From NCBI RefSeq assembly GCF_014145635.1, contig NZ_JACHTC010000005.1:1-64000 (forward strand): a stretch of DNA of 64,000 nucleotides, in the 5' to 3' direction. Source of the stretch: Myroides sp. WP-1. GTDB lineage: Bacteria; Bacteroidota; Bacteroidia; Flavobacteriales; Flavobacteriaceae. The translations under genes and the position numbers were made by a program. The notes beneath the pieces were generated by a model. The model saw nothing but the letters and a program-made list of their open reading frames with translations, was not told the DNA's origin and made no database searches. Below are positions 26,545 through 36,297 of the stretch, piece after piece (within the stretch, counting starts at the first letter, position 1; each line of letters opens with the position of its first letter).

Positions 26545-29397
26545 ATGAAAACAAATGCATTTGCTTTAAGACACATTGGCCCTCGTGCTGAGGACATGGC
26601 ACAAATGTTCAAAACTGTAAAAGTTGATACTATTGAACAATTAATTGATGAAACTTTTCCAACTTCAATTCGCTTAAAACAAGATTTAGCTCTTGCTCCA
26701 GCAATGACAGAATATGAGTATTTATCTTATATTCAAAATTTAGGGAACAAAAACAAAATCTTTCGTTCTTATATTGGATTAGGATACAACGAATCTGTTA
26801 GCCCTGCTCCTATTATTCGCAACGTATTTGAAAACGCTGGTTGGTACACGGCTTATACGCCTTACCAAGCTGAAATTGCACAAGGTCGTTTAGAAGCGCT
26901 ATTAAATTTCCAAACTACAGTAATTGAATTAGCGGGAATGGAAATTGCAAATGCTTCTTTATTAGATGAAGGTACTGCAGCAGCTGAGGCGATGATGTTA
27001 TTATACGATGTTCGCACGAGAGATCAAAAGAAAAATAAAGCGTTGAAATTCTTCGTTTCTGAAGAAATTTTACCTCAAACTCTTTCTGTATTACAAACGC
27101 GTTCAATTCCTTTCGAAATTGAATTAGTAGTAGGAGATCACCAAGCCTTTGATTTCTCAGAAGACTTCTTTGGTGCAATCTTACAATACCCAGGAAAATA
27201 TGGTCAAGTATATGATTATGCTGACTTCATTAATACAGCTAAAACAAAAGATATCAAAGTAGCCGTTGCGGCAGATATCTTGTCTTTAGTAACATTAACT
27301 TCTCCAGGTGAAATGGGAGCTGATGTAGTGGTTGGTACAACACAACGCTTCGGTATTCCATTAGGATTTGGAGGACCTCACGCTGGTTTCTTTACTACGA
27401 AAGAAGAGTACAAACGCAGTATGCCTGGTCGTATCATTGGTGTATCTAAAGATGCGGATGGAAACAGAGCTTTGCGTATGGCTTTACAAACACGTGAACA
27501 ACATATCAAACGCGAAAAAGCAACGTCAAATATTTGTACAGCTCAAGTATTATTAGCTGTTATGGCGAGTTTCTACGCTGTTTACCACGGACCAAATGGC
27601 CTTCGTTTTATCGCTAACCAAGTACATGCAAAAGCAAATACTGTAGCAGAAAACCTAGCTAAATTAGGTATCGAACAAACAAATACTGCTTATTTTGACA
27701 CAATCGTTGTGAAAGCAGACGCTGCAAAAGTGAGACCTATCGCTGAAGCGAACCAAGTAAACTTCTACTACATCGATGCCAATACAATTTCTATCTCTTT
27801 AAACGAGACAGTAAATGTAAACGATATCAATACAATCATCGCTATCTTCGCTCAAGCAGTAGGTAAAGAAGCCTTTACTATCACAGCTTTAAATGAAGAA
27901 GCAGTAAACTACCCAGCTAAATTAAAACGTACTTCTAAATTCTTAGAGCATGACGTATTTAATAGCTACCACTCTGAAACAGAGTTAATGCGTTATATCA
28001 AGCGTTTAGAGCGCAAAGATTTAGCGTTAAACCAATCGATGATTTCATTGGGTTCATGTACAATGAAATTAAATGCCGCTGCTGAAATGTTGCCTTTAAG
28101 CAACGGTCAATGGAATAACATTCACCCTTTTGCTCCACTAGACCAAGCACAAGGTTATATTGAAATGTTGAAAGACTTAGAGCATAAATTAAATATTATC
28201 ACAGGATTTGCTGGAACAACTTTACAGCCAAACTCAGGTGCACAAGGAGAATACGCCGGATTAATGGCTATTCGCGCTTACCACCACTCAAGAGGGGATT
28301 TCCAAAGAAATATTGCTTTAATTCCTGCTTCTGCTCACGGAACAAACCCTGCTTCTGCAGCAATGGCTGGAATGAACGTTGTAGTTACGAAAACAACACC
28401 AGAAGGAAATATCGATGTGGCTGACTTAAAAGCTAAAGCTGAGTTACACAAAGACAACCTTTCTTGTTTAATGGTTACTTATCCTTCAACTCACGGAGTA
28501 TACGAATCAGCGATCATGGAAATTACACAAATTATCCACGATAATGGCGGACAAGTATATATGGATGGTGCGAATATGAATGCACAAGTTGGATTTACAA
28601 ACCCAGCTTCTATTGGTGCTGACGTTTGTCACTTAAACTTACACAAAACATTCGCTATTCCTCACGGAGGAGGTGGACCTGGAGTTGGACCAATCTGTGT
28701 GGCTGAACATTTAGTTGAGTTCTTGCCTTCTAACCCTTTAGTGGCTGTAGGTGGTAAAAATGCTATTACTTCTATTTCTTCTGCTCCTTATGGATCTGCT
28801 TTAGTATGTTTGATCTCTTACGGTTACATCTCAATGTTGGGAACGGAAGGATTGAAAAAAGTAACACAAACGGCTATCTTGAATGCCAACTATATGAAAT
28901 CTAGATTAGAAGAGCACTATGCTATTCTATATACAGGTGAAAAAGGACGTGCTGCACACGAAATGATTGTTGACGTTCGCGAATTCAAAGAAAAGGGAAT
29001 TGAAGTAACTGATATCGCTAAGCGTTTAATCGATTACGGTTTCCACGCACCAACAGTTTCTTTCCCTGTAGCAGGTACTTTAATGATCGAACCAACAGAA
29101 AGCGAAAGCTTAGCTGAAATCGATCGTTTCTGTGATGCGATGATCTCTATTCGTCAAGAAATCGAAAATGCAACAATCGAGAATCCAGTAAACGAGTTGA
29201 AAAATGCTCCACATACGTTAGCATTATTAACTGCAGATAATTGGGATCTACCTTACTCAAGACAAAAAGCAGCTTATCCATTAGAGTACGTTGCTGAAAA
29301 CAAATTCTGGCCTACTGTACGTCGTATTGATGACGCTTATGGAGATAGAAACTTAGTTTGTTCTTGTGCACCTATCGAAGCATACCTTGAAAACTAA
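26545..29397 (+). CDS. gcvP: Glycine dehydrogenase (decarboxylating), P-protein of the glycine cleavage system
   Basis: 950 aa from MKTNAFALRHIGPR; an ATG 45 bp upstream is rejected because it precedes the promoter element and adds a non-homologous hydrophobic leader. The single-chain form carries both halves (homologues of GcvPA and GcvPB). The PLP-binding segment HLNLHKTFAIPHGGGGPG is intact. The enzyme decarboxylates glycine and passes the aminomethyl group to the lipoyl H-protein. No glycine riboswitch is apparent upstream. The gene has high use of optimal codons, consistent with strong expression. Confidence 0.97.
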   Translation: MKTNAFALRHIGPRAEDMAQMFKTVKVDTIEQLIDETFPTSIRLKQDLALAPAMTEYEYLSYIQNLGNKNKIFRSYIGLGYNESVSPAPIIRNVFENAGWYTAYTPYQAEIAQGRLEALLNFQTTVIELAGMEIANASLLDEGTAAAEAMMLLYDVRTRDQKKNKALKFFVSEEILPQTLSVLQTRSIPFEIELVVGDHQAFDFSEDFFGAILQYPGKYGQVYDYADFINTAKTKDIKVAVAADILSLVTLTSPGEMGADVVVGTTQRFGIPLGFGGPHAGFFTTKEEYKRSMPGRIIGVSKDADGNRALRMALQTREQHIKREKATSNICTAQVLLAVMASFYAVYHGPNGLRFIANQVHAKANTVAENLAKLGIEQTNTAYFDTIVVKADAAKVRPIAEANQVNFYYIDANTISISLNETVNVNDINTIIAIFAQAVGKEAFTITALNEEAVNYPAKLKRTSKFLEHDVFNSYHSETELMRYIKRLERKDLALNQSMISLGSCTMKLNAAAEMLPLSNGQWNNIHPFAPLDQAQGYIEMLKDLEHKLNIITGFAGTTLQPNSGAQGEYAGLMAIRAYHHSRGDFQRNIALIPASAHGTNPASAAMAGMNVVVTKTTPEGNIDVADLKAKAELHKDNLSCLMVTYPSTHGVYESAIMEITQIIHDNGGQVYMDGANMNAQVGFTNPASIGADVCHLNLHKTFAIPHGGGGPGVGPICVAEHLVEFLPSNPLVAVGGKNAITSISSAPYGSALVCLISYGYISMLGTEGLKKVTQTAILNANYMKSRLEEHYAILYTGEKGRAAHEMIVDVREFKEKGIEVTDIAKRLIDYGFHAPTVSFPVAGTLMIEPTESESLAEIDRFCDAMISIRQEIENATIENPVNELKNAPHTLALLTADNWDLPYSRQKAAYPLEYVAENKFWPTVRRIDDAYGDRNLVCSCAPIEAYLEN

Positions 29398-29415
29398 TTC
29401 ATTGTAATATACTAG

Positions 29416-29449
29416 AAAAACGCCATCAAAACTGATGGCGTTTTTTTTT
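29416..29449. terminator. Bidirectional terminator between gcvP and the TOMM operon
   Basis: AAAAACGCCATCA (29416-29428), loop AAAC, TGATGGCGTTTTT with further T residues. It serves gcvP (plus) and the end of the peptide operon at 29481 (minus). Confidence 0.92.
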
Positions 29450-29480
29450 GATTACCTTAGGTAATACAATACAAGTAAAT

Positions 29481-31412
29481 TTAAAATTTAAACTGTACCC
29501 CAAAATATAGCACTCTTCGTTGAAAATCTTGATAATACACTTGAGTGTAATCTGAGGTATAATATGGTTTTCTTTGATTCTTTCTGTCCAATAAATTTAC
29601 AATCGAACAGTAAGCAATCAAATAATGCGTTCCTATTGGAAACAATCGATTTACGGTTAGATCCATCCGAAAATACGAGTTCATATGTTCTTTTTTTAAA
29701 GATTTCACTTGAGGTATAAATACATTTAAATGAGGTTCATATGCAGTCGCTCCAAGGGGAATATACGTATCACCTGGGTGACTCGTACAGACAATCGAAG
29801 CTGTTATGTATTTTGGATTCGAATAAGTCAACTGTACTTTGCTAAATAACGTCCAATCGAGATATTGTTCTTCGTTGATTCTTTGTTCTCGGCTCAAAAC
29901 AGAATTGGAGATCAACAAGGAAAAAGAGCGATTGAATATATGTGTATAAGACCATTCAAAACCTAAAACCTCCTGATCTGATACTTGTTCCAGTATAGAA
30001 TGTTGTTCTGTTCCTTTATCTTTTTTCCAATACAAAGCTCCCGTTAGGCTGGTATTCCCTTTTTCATAGTAATAATCAACCGCAAGTTGCTTACTGCTCA
30101 TTACGTCAATTTGATGATTGTAATAATTTGGAAGGGTATAGCTGTGATACGTTCCTATCCCAACAATAAACCGATGATTGGCATTTACTTTATAAAAAGC
30201 AGAAACTTGATGACTCCAATAATCAAATCGCTTCTTGTGGGTTCCTGTATTTTTGCGAATTCCAAAAGACACACCTAGGCGATTACTAAACTTGTAGTCT
30301 GTATACAGATACAAAGAACTTGCCTCAAGTTGCCTATTTTCTTGTTGAGCAATTGTGGGATGATCTTCATCCATCGCGTAGTAATAAAACGGCTTTACTT
30401 CTTTATAAGCATAGTTGTTTTTTAGAAATGCTGCACCATATTGAAGATTCCAACTGTAGGTAAGGCGATATTTATGGGAAATCCCCAAGTATACCCTTTG
30501 CTTTTTCACTTGAGAATCAATGGTTTTAAACTGATAAGATGTCGTACTCCAATCGCCCAAACTCACCAAATTAAACAGGGATTTTGAACGAGTATACTCC
30601 AGTGTATTTACCGTAAAAAAACGACTTTGATCTGCCTGTGCATCAGCCTGATACATCAGATTATAACTTTTAGAATCATAACGTTCATCAAGCGCATAAC
30701 TATAGCTATTAAATACTAATTTTGGAGTGACCTTAACCCTGACATTCAATCCACCATCTTTGGATTGAAAGGAATTTAAATCCTCTAAACTTCGTTTGTT
30801 TATTGCTTTAAGTACATCCGAAAACTGCGTATTGGCATAAAACTGAACAAAATCAGTTTTGTTTATTTTTTTATTGATTTGCACTCCCAATGTAGATAAT
30901 GCTACAACAGCTTGATAAGAATCTCTTTCTATTGCCTTTGAACTTTCGATGGAAACAATTCCTGCACTTGAATTTCCATACGTTAAAGGAGGATTACTCG
31001 CATAGACATACTGATTATCGACCATTTCTGCATTAAACAGAGAAAAACTCCCTACGCCATCCTCTTGGGCATGACGAATGGGATTGAATATAGGTGCTCC
31101 ATTGAGATACACAAGTGATTGATCTGCCCGTGCTCCTCTCAACATAGGAGCAGCACTTTCACTTGTATTGGTTGAAAGTGGCAAAATTGTTATTGCCTTT
31201 AATGGATCTCCACTGGAAGCAGGATTAAAATATACGTCCATTTTATTGAGTTGAATACTTGCGTATTTTTCAGCGATCGGATTTGTATTGACAATAACGA
31301 TTTCTCCTAAAGCTTGAGGTAAAGAATCTGTTGTGCTTTCTTGTGCGTACGAAAACAAACAGCTCCCACTCATTACCACCGTTAATCCGAGTCTCTCAAA
31401 ACGGAAAAACAT
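29481..31412 (-). CDS. TonB-dependent outer-membrane receptor of the TOMM operon
   Basis: 643 aa from the ATG at 31412, giving MFFRFERLGL and a signal peptide ending SYAQE; a longer open frame upstream to 31472 is inside the previous gene. After the signal comes a plug domain (GEIVIVNTNPIAEKYA, LRGARADQSLVYLNGAPIFNP) and a beta-barrel ending in a Phe (FGVQFKF). There is no CarboxypepD_reg or STN domain. It overlaps the M50 gene by 17 bp, so it belongs to the peptide operon and may take up, export or recognise the modified peptide or its metal complex. This role is inference. Confidence 0.85.
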   Translation of the reverse strand: MFFRFERLGLTVVMSGSCLFSYAQESTTDSLPQALGEIVIVNTNPIAEKYASIQLNKMDVYFNPASSGDPLKAITILPLSTNTSESAAPMLRGARADQSLVYLNGAPIFNPIRHAQEDGVGSFSLFNAEMVDNQYVYASNPPLTYGNSSAGIVSIESSKAIERDSYQAVVALSTLGVQINKKINKTDFVQFYANTQFSDVLKAINKRSLEDLNSFQSKDGGLNVRVKVTPKLVFNSYSYALDERYDSKSYNLMYQADAQADQSRFFTVNTLEYTRSKSLFNLVSLGDWSTTSYQFKTIDSQVKKQRVYLGISHKYRLTYSWNLQYGAAFLKNNYAYKEVKPFYYYAMDEDHPTIAQQENRQLEASSLYLYTDYKFSNRLGVSFGIRKNTGTHKKRFDYWSHQVSAFYKVNANHRFIVGIGTYHSYTLPNYYNHQIDVMSSKQLAVDYYYEKGNTSLTGALYWKKDKGTEQHSILEQVSDQEVLGFEWSYTHIFNRSFSLLISNSVLSREQRINEEQYLDWTLFSKVQLTYSNPKYITASIVCTSHPGDTYIPLGATAYEPHLNVFIPQVKSLKKEHMNSYFRMDLTVNRLFPIGTHYLIAYCSIVNLLDRKNQRKPYYTSDYTQVYYQDFQRRVLYFGVQFKF

Positions 31413-32457
31413 AGTAAAAAAACAACAGTAAAGGCGTAGCAAAACAAAACCACGCTCCAGCAATTGACGCACAACTCAGCAAGAAAAAAATACTATACAA
31501 CAGCTGTTTTAAGGTAATTTTTCCCTTAAAAAAATTAAAAAATTCGAAAGCGGATACGCGAAACAACTGCTCTTGATTCAGCCAATCACTCAATACATAA
31601 TATCCGTCCGTTTGTGGCAAAAAAACATTCAAATTAAACAAAGAACGAATGAATACAGAGAGTAACATGGAGTAACCTATAAATACCAAAACAGGAACTT
31701 GATCTCGAAAACAAACTATACTTCCCAAAATAAACAAGACAAAAAGCACATCAAAAACAAATCCCCCCGCATAAATCAACATTCGATGTCTTCTTTCTTT
31801 AACTTGGCGGATAAATAGTTTATTGTAAAACACAGGAATCACAAATAGCAGAAATCCGATACCAAAAACGGAACCTTTACCCCGACAGCGTTTATAGAAA
31901 TAATAGTGTCCTAGTTCATGAATAACCATACTGAGCAAAGCCCCTAAATAAATAAAAATAAGCAGGTTACTAAAAGCATAAGGAACTAAATACAAGGTTT
32001 GCTTATAATGCTCAACAAAAGAAAAAGGATGTGATAGTAAATACAGTAAAATGGCAAAAGCCAAACAGATAAGAGTAAGAAGAACGACATCTTGTACGTT
32101 CTTATTTTCTCCTAGTCGCTCTAAACGTCGATGAGTAAAATCTACTATTAAAACTTCCCATATCGCTTTTTTTCGTTTTCCTTTGATCTTAACTATGGGT
32201 GTAGGCAATACTGTGGCGGGATCAACTAGAAGTTTCATCTGTAGCGCTAAATCTAGTAACACATCTAACTGTTTTTCAGTGATAAGAATCCGATCTTCAA
32301 AGAAATGAATAACCTCACTTTTATTTAAGGTACAACTATAATGAGAAATAATCTCAAATTCTATTTTAGACAGCTTAACCAAAGGCGTAACATCTCTCAG
32401 CTGGAGTACTAAATAATCTTCATTTTCCTCCATGTACACAATATCATTGAGTTTCAT
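31396..32457 (-). CDS. S2P/M50-type membrane metalloprotease with PqqD-like N-terminal domain
   Basis: 353 aa from the ATG at 32457, which overlaps the SagB stop as ATGA. Residues 1-80 form a small helical/winged domain (LVLQLRDVTPLVKLSKIEF) like PqqD/RRE leader-binding domains. Membrane helices follow. The zinc site is HELGH (180-184), and the second S2P motif N-x-F-L-P-x-x-D-G appears at 277-285 with Asp284. The likely role is cutting the leader from the modified precursor, or self-protection as suggested for SagE in streptolysin S. Exact role is inference. Confidence 0.85.
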   Translation of the reverse strand: MKLNDIVYMEENEDYLVLQLRDVTPLVKLSKIEFEIISHYSCTLNKSEVIHFFEDRILITEKQLDVLLDLALQMKLLVDPATVLPTPIVKIKGKRKKAIWEVLIVDFTHRRLERLGENKNVQDVVLLTLICLAFAILLYLLSHPFSFVEHYKQTLYLVPYAFSNLLIFIYLGALLSMVIHELGHYYFYKRCRGKGSVFGIGFLLFVIPVFYNKLFIRQVKERRHRMLIYAGGFVFDVLFVLFILGSIVCFRDQVPVLVFIGYSMLLSVFIRSLFNLNVFLPQTDGYYVLSDWLNQEQLFRVSAFEFFNFFKGKITLKQLLYSIFFLLSCASIAGAWFCFATPLLLFFYYVFPF

Positions 32458-33320
32458 TCTTCCGTTTTTTTTAGATTGCCAATAGCCATACACAAAAAAG
32501 GTTGATGCAACTTACTCTTCAATTCAAGTAACTGATTCAATTGATTGCTCAAAACACCGCCAAAAGCACAACAACCCAGTTCTAAAGCAGCACCTGCTAG
32601 GTAAGCTGCATGAACAAATTCGCCAATTTCAATGAGCGATAACACAACTCCAAAATCTTTATACTTAAAAGAGTGTTTATTCAATACAGACGAGAACACA
32701 ACAAAAGCAGATGTTTGTTCAAAATCTATAGCTGCTGTTGAAGTTTTCATGATCACTTCATAAAATTCATTCATAGATTCCTTTGTCTCCAAAGGTTTAA
32801 TTAACTCCAATGTAAAATCAACAACATTATAGCGATAAGCTCCGAACGGCAACTCTTGTATTCTATGGTTAATCAGGTATATTTCTGTAGGGTATAAAGC
32901 CCCACCTGAGGCGATATTTCTCGAATATTTGGTTATTTCAGTTCCTTTAAAATTAACTATTTCACACCCTGTAAGCGTGTAAAACAGCTGTAAGAAACCA
33001 CTAATATCTTGTAGTGTTAAAGGCTCTGGAGCAAACACTCGACTGCTTTTTCTCCTCTTGTTGAGTTTATTCAATGCTACAAAAGCAGCAGATGGGTGAA
33101 GCACAGAAGGGAGAGAAAAAGTTGGGCAAAATCCAACATCATAACAAGCCTCATGTATTCTTTTTTGGAGTTTTGGATTGCTGTTGATATAACTAATTAA
33201 GTTAAACTTATCCCTAGATTCCCTATCATATCGCTTAAACTTAATTTGATCGAGAAAATCTAAAGTCGACGTACTCAACTGATGTTCCGCCAACAAATTT
33301 AAAATATCTTCTTGTCTCAT
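32454..33320 (-). CDS. SagB/ThcOx-type FMN azoline dehydrogenase
   Basis: 288 aa. Nitroreductase-superfamily phrases typical of SagB-type oxidases are present: RRKSSRVFAPEPLTLQDIS, RNIASGGALYPTEIYLI, PFGAYRYN and GEFVHAAYLAGAALELGCCAFGG. This family oxidises azolines to thiazoles/oxazoles using FMN. The Lys/Tyr pair needed for catalysis is often placed in the KYKDFG region, which is present. The gene lies 4 bp after the TPR-like gene and overlaps the protease gene by 4 bp. Confidence 0.92.
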   Translation of the reverse strand: MRQEDILNLLAEHQLSTSTLDFLDQIKFKRYDRESRDKFNLISYINSNPKLQKRIHEACYDVGFCPTFSLPSVLHPSAAFVALNKLNKRRKSSRVFAPEPLTLQDISGFLQLFYTLTGCEIVNFKGTEITKYSRNIASGGALYPTEIYLINHRIQELPFGAYRYNVVDFTLELIKPLETKESMNEFYEVIMKTSTAAIDFEQTSAFVVFSSVLNKHSFKYKDFGVVLSLIEIGEFVHAAYLAGAALELGCCAFGGVLSNQLNQLLELKSKLHQPFLCMAIGNLKKTEE

Positions 33321-33324
33321 AACA

Positions 33325-34116
33325 CTAAAATTGAGTAGAATACTTTTTCTTTACTTCTTCTAGATCCGATGTTCTGCCTTCTAATTCATAATACTGGATC
33401 AAAAGTGAATACAACTCTGCACGTCCCCAAGAAGGACTATAGGGGGTTACATCTAATGCATTCGGGCAGGCTAAACCTTGTCGCGCGTACTCCTCTACCT
33501 TTTCCATGCCTCCAAACATTTTTGGAGTATGAAAATTATGAGAAGCCAGAACCCAATATGCCCGCATATTTGCCTTATTTAAGGTTAGTGATTTTTGTGC
33601 ATAAGCAAGAACATTGGAAGAAACCTTACTCAATTTAATTATGTTGACATACTGAATAGAAAAAGAAGTACAAGCAGCTAACAAAGCATAATACTCTGAA
33701 TTTTCATACGTTTTGGCCTCTAAAATAGTTAAAGCAGCATCAATGGCCTCTTCAGCTTTTTTCTCTTTTTTTACTATAGTTTTGTAGTAAACGGCTTCGT
33801 AATAGTGTAAATAGGCTTTCCAATATGCCTTATAAAACCCTTGAAGTTCTACATCGTTTTTTCTTATCGCTTTAGTCAAACCTTGAATATCGTGGTGCTG
33901 AAACAATTGGTCAACAATCTTATCCATTCGTTCTTGATAAACTGACTGTTCTTGTGATTCAGTACCAATCGCAGGGCTGAGCAAAAAGTAAGTCTCCCAA
34001 GGACACACAACAACACCTCTTGTTGTACTTCCTCTACTCGTTGCGTTCCAGAATAAAATGAGGAGTAACCCCCCTACCGACAGAGGCAGAGGAAATCTAT
34101 TTTTTAATGATTTCAT
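33325..34116 (-). CDS. Membrane-anchored TPR-like helical protein of the TOMM operon
   Basis: 263 aa from the ATG at 34116; the longer frame to 34206 runs inside the YcaO gene. Residues 1-25 are a signal or anchor (PLPLSVGGLLLILFW). The rest is helical with repeated AExAIDAALTIL, AYAQKSLTLNKANMRAYWVLA type units, resembling TPR. The start is 10 bp after the YcaO stop. No catalytic motif is visible. Perhaps a scaffold or periplasmic accessory protein for export or maturation; unknown. Confidence 0.75.
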   Translation of the reverse strand: MKSLKNRFPLPLSVGGLLLILFWNATSRGSTTRGVVVCPWETYFLLSPAIGTESQEQSVYQERMDKIVDQLFQHHDIQGLTKAIRKNDVELQGFYKAYWKAYLHYYEAVYYKTIVKKEKKAEEAIDAALTILEAKTYENSEYYALLAACTSFSIQYVNIIKLSKVSSNVLAYAQKSLTLNKANMRAYWVLASHNFHTPKMFGGMEKVEEYARQGLACPNALDVTPYSPSWGRAELYSLLIQYYELEGRTSDLEEVKKKYSTQF

Positions 34117-34126
34117 TGTTTTTAAA

Positions 34127-35407
34127 TTAAGGAAATGGATGAGGAAACTCTGTAAACAAATCCGCTTTCGAATCAAACAATCCGAGATACGGATAATTAA
34201 AATCACCTGTTAACAGATGCAGTTGAGGCGTAATTACTTTGATAATCTCAAAACCTAACTGTTTCGTATCAACAGTACTCAAATTGGAAACATACACTTC
34301 ATTGATTCCCTTTTTCAGTAATTCGCAAGGAGAAAAATTGTTCAGATGATGAGCATGCGTTTCCTCCCAAATACTGGTATAATCACTATCACCAATAACA
34401 TCCGTTAACAAGGGAACATAGTGTTTCAACTCTGGATAAAGGTTATATATGGCATAGTGTTTTTTAAACGAATCGATTTCAGTAAAATTAAAAGCTCCAA
34501 TTTTTTCTCTTAGAAGTACATCTTTAAATTGATTAGACGTAAATTCTGTATAGGCAATTCCTTGATAAGCTTCAATAGTCGCTTTGATCAAAGCTTCCCT
34601 TTTTTCTAATCGAGAAGCCGCACCAACACTTTGATAGATCTTTCCATTCTTCTTGAATAGAATAAACACAACAAAAGTGGGACAAAAAGCATCTTTACAA
34701 AGGTCATAAGAGACAATCTTCACCCGATTATTATCGAATAAATTGCGAATGATCTCATCAGTTTTAAACCTATTTAGAATAAAAGATTGCGCGTACTTTG
34801 TATACCTCATTGAACGTTGAGTATACCAGAACTTAGCAAAGGCATCCCGTTCAATACACTCCAATAAACCTCCCTGAATAGCAGTTTCAACAAGCGTGTG
34901 ACAAGCAGTTCCCGTAGATGTATTTTTATGATACAATCCATCTCCGACAATATTTTCAACGTTTACCATAAAGAAAGGTAAGAGAAGTTCTTCTTTGGTA
35001 ATGTAGTTTACACTTCGGATCCAATGCGTTTCACTAGTTGCTGTTAAGCGTTTTAGCGCAAAAGTTGGTTGTTGATACTGTTCTTCCGAGAAATACGCAA
35101 TATTTTGAGGATTAAAACAAGTATAGTTCTGTTTCAATTGCGAATAGCTTCCTGTTATCAGCTCGTTTGAGAGCTGAAAGCTAGAGGCATAACGTTCTAA
35201 GTATTCCCCTAATGCTGCAATACTTGCTTGTTCTTTGGTTTGGGATATTCCGCCTCCTAAAATAGTTTCTCGTTGATTGTTCACAACAAATAAATGATCC
35301 GAAAAACACACCACTTCATGTAAAAAAGCAGGCATATACAAATTTCGAGGAATTGTCAGTTGCGGTTTATTTAAAAAACCTAACTCACCATATAGTGTAC
35401 TTGTCAT
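34127..35407 (-). CDS. YcaO cyclodehydratase (D protein) for azoline formation
   Basis: 426 aa from the ATG at 35407, which overlaps the partner gene's TGA as ATGA; an upstream in-frame start at 35437 is less likely. The YcaO ATP-binding signatures are visible: ASIAALGEYLERY (61-73; E68, E71) and LLECIERDAFAKFW (181-194; E183, E186). The protein ends with PHPFP, a C-terminal PxPxP motif, which is the hallmark of azoline-forming YcaO enzymes. It would phosphorylate backbone amides and cyclise Cys and Ser side chains into thiazolines and oxazolines. Confidence 0.95.
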   Translation of the reverse strand: MTSTLYGELGFLNKPQLTIPRNLYMPAFLHEVVCFSDHLFVVNNQRETILGGGISQTKEQASIAALGEYLERYASSFQLSNELITGSYSQLKQNYTCFNPQNIAYFSEEQYQQPTFALKRLTATSETHWIRSVNYITKEELLLPFFMVNVENIVGDGLYHKNTSTGTACHTLVETAIQGGLLECIERDAFAKFWYTQRSMRYTKYAQSFILNRFKTDEIIRNLFDNNRVKIVSYDLCKDAFCPTFVVFILFKKNGKIYQSVGAASRLEKREALIKATIEAYQGIAYTEFTSNQFKDVLLREKIGAFNFTEIDSFKKHYAIYNLYPELKHYVPLLTDVIGDSDYTSIWEETHAHHLNNFSPCELLKKGINEVYVSNLSTVDTKQLGFEIIKVITPQLHLLTGDFNYPYLGLFDSKADLFTEFPHPFP

Positions 35408-36285
35408 AGTGGATTGTATAGAGATAACGTATTGCAAATTTCACAAGAAGGCGATTTTAACACGCGAAACGACTGGTTGTGATACTGATTAAAATCAATA
35501 AAGAGGGCCTTGTCATACAGAACCTTGTTATTGCGCAACAAGATTCGCTTGAGTTCATTGTAAATAAACGAAGTATAAATAGGCAAAGGACCTATAGTAA
35601 GTACAGAAATTGGATGATCTTCAAGCCTCTCCTTCGTCCATAAGTGATTAATAAGTAGATCGGGATTAGATAGATTGAAGATCTTTCGCGTCTCAATACA
35701 AGTTAAGCAAACCGTATCTTTAAAACTATTCATTAAAGGACCGAGGAGCAATCCGTTTTCATAAAGCTCTACAAACAAAAAATCTGAAGTTCTTCCTTTC
35801 TGAAACAAGCTGATCTGTTCTACTGTCTGTGCATTGTAAAAAAAAGGCCCTAGTAACAACGTTAAGGCTACTTTTTCTCTTTTTTCTTCAAATTCAAAAT
35901 TCACCCCTTCAGACAAATTATAAATCTCCGCAATTTTAATCTGTTCCGGTAATCCTTCAATAAAAGTATTCAACAGGTGTTGTTCCTTACCAAATTCTCC
36001 GATAAGATCAATATACACGGGTGGTGACGGGGTAGATTCGAGATGGATAAAGTTATTTTCTGTTAACCAAGATACGATATCTTCTCGCTTTTCTTTTTGC
36101 AGGAAAGAAGGGCAACCATCAAACACGAGAGAGTCTAACGGTTTTTCCTCTTGAATAGAAGCTAATACAGCAACCATTGCTGGAGCAGATTTTCCTTTGA
36201 TTTTCTTTATGGTAGTGGAATCAGATAGTAAAAAATACTCCTCGCTATCCGTTTGTATAATTTTCCATTTTACTTTTGTTGTCAT
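35404..36285 (-). CDS. TOMM cyclodehydratase partner (E1-like/leader-binding C protein)
   Basis: 293 aa. The first ~80 residues fit a winged RRE/PqqD-like leader-recognition domain (WKIIQTDSEEYFLLSDSTTIKKIKG). The rest resembles the shortened E1/ThiF-like C protein of streptolysin-type synthetases, keeping the structural zinc site as two CxxC pairs: C193/C196 in VCLTC and C281/C284 in CEIC. There is no GxGxxG nucleotide motif, as expected. It is the first enzyme after the precursor, separated from it by 63 bp with a hairpin. Confidence 0.85.
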   Translation of the reverse strand: MTTKVKWKIIQTDSEEYFLLSDSTTIKKIKGKSAPAMVAVLASIQEEKPLDSLVFDGCPSFLQKEKREDIVSWLTENNFIHLESTPSPPVYIDLIGEFGKEQHLLNTFIEGLPEQIKIAEIYNLSEGVNFEFEEKREKVALTLLLGPFFYNAQTVEQISLFQKGRTSDFLFVELYENGLLLGPLMNSFKDTVCLTCIETRKIFNLSNPDLLINHLWTKERLEDHPISVLTIGPLPIYTSFIYNELKRILLRNNKVLYDKALFIDFNQYHNQSFRVLKSPSCEICNTLSLYNPL

Positions 36286-36297
36286 GATATAAGGGGA

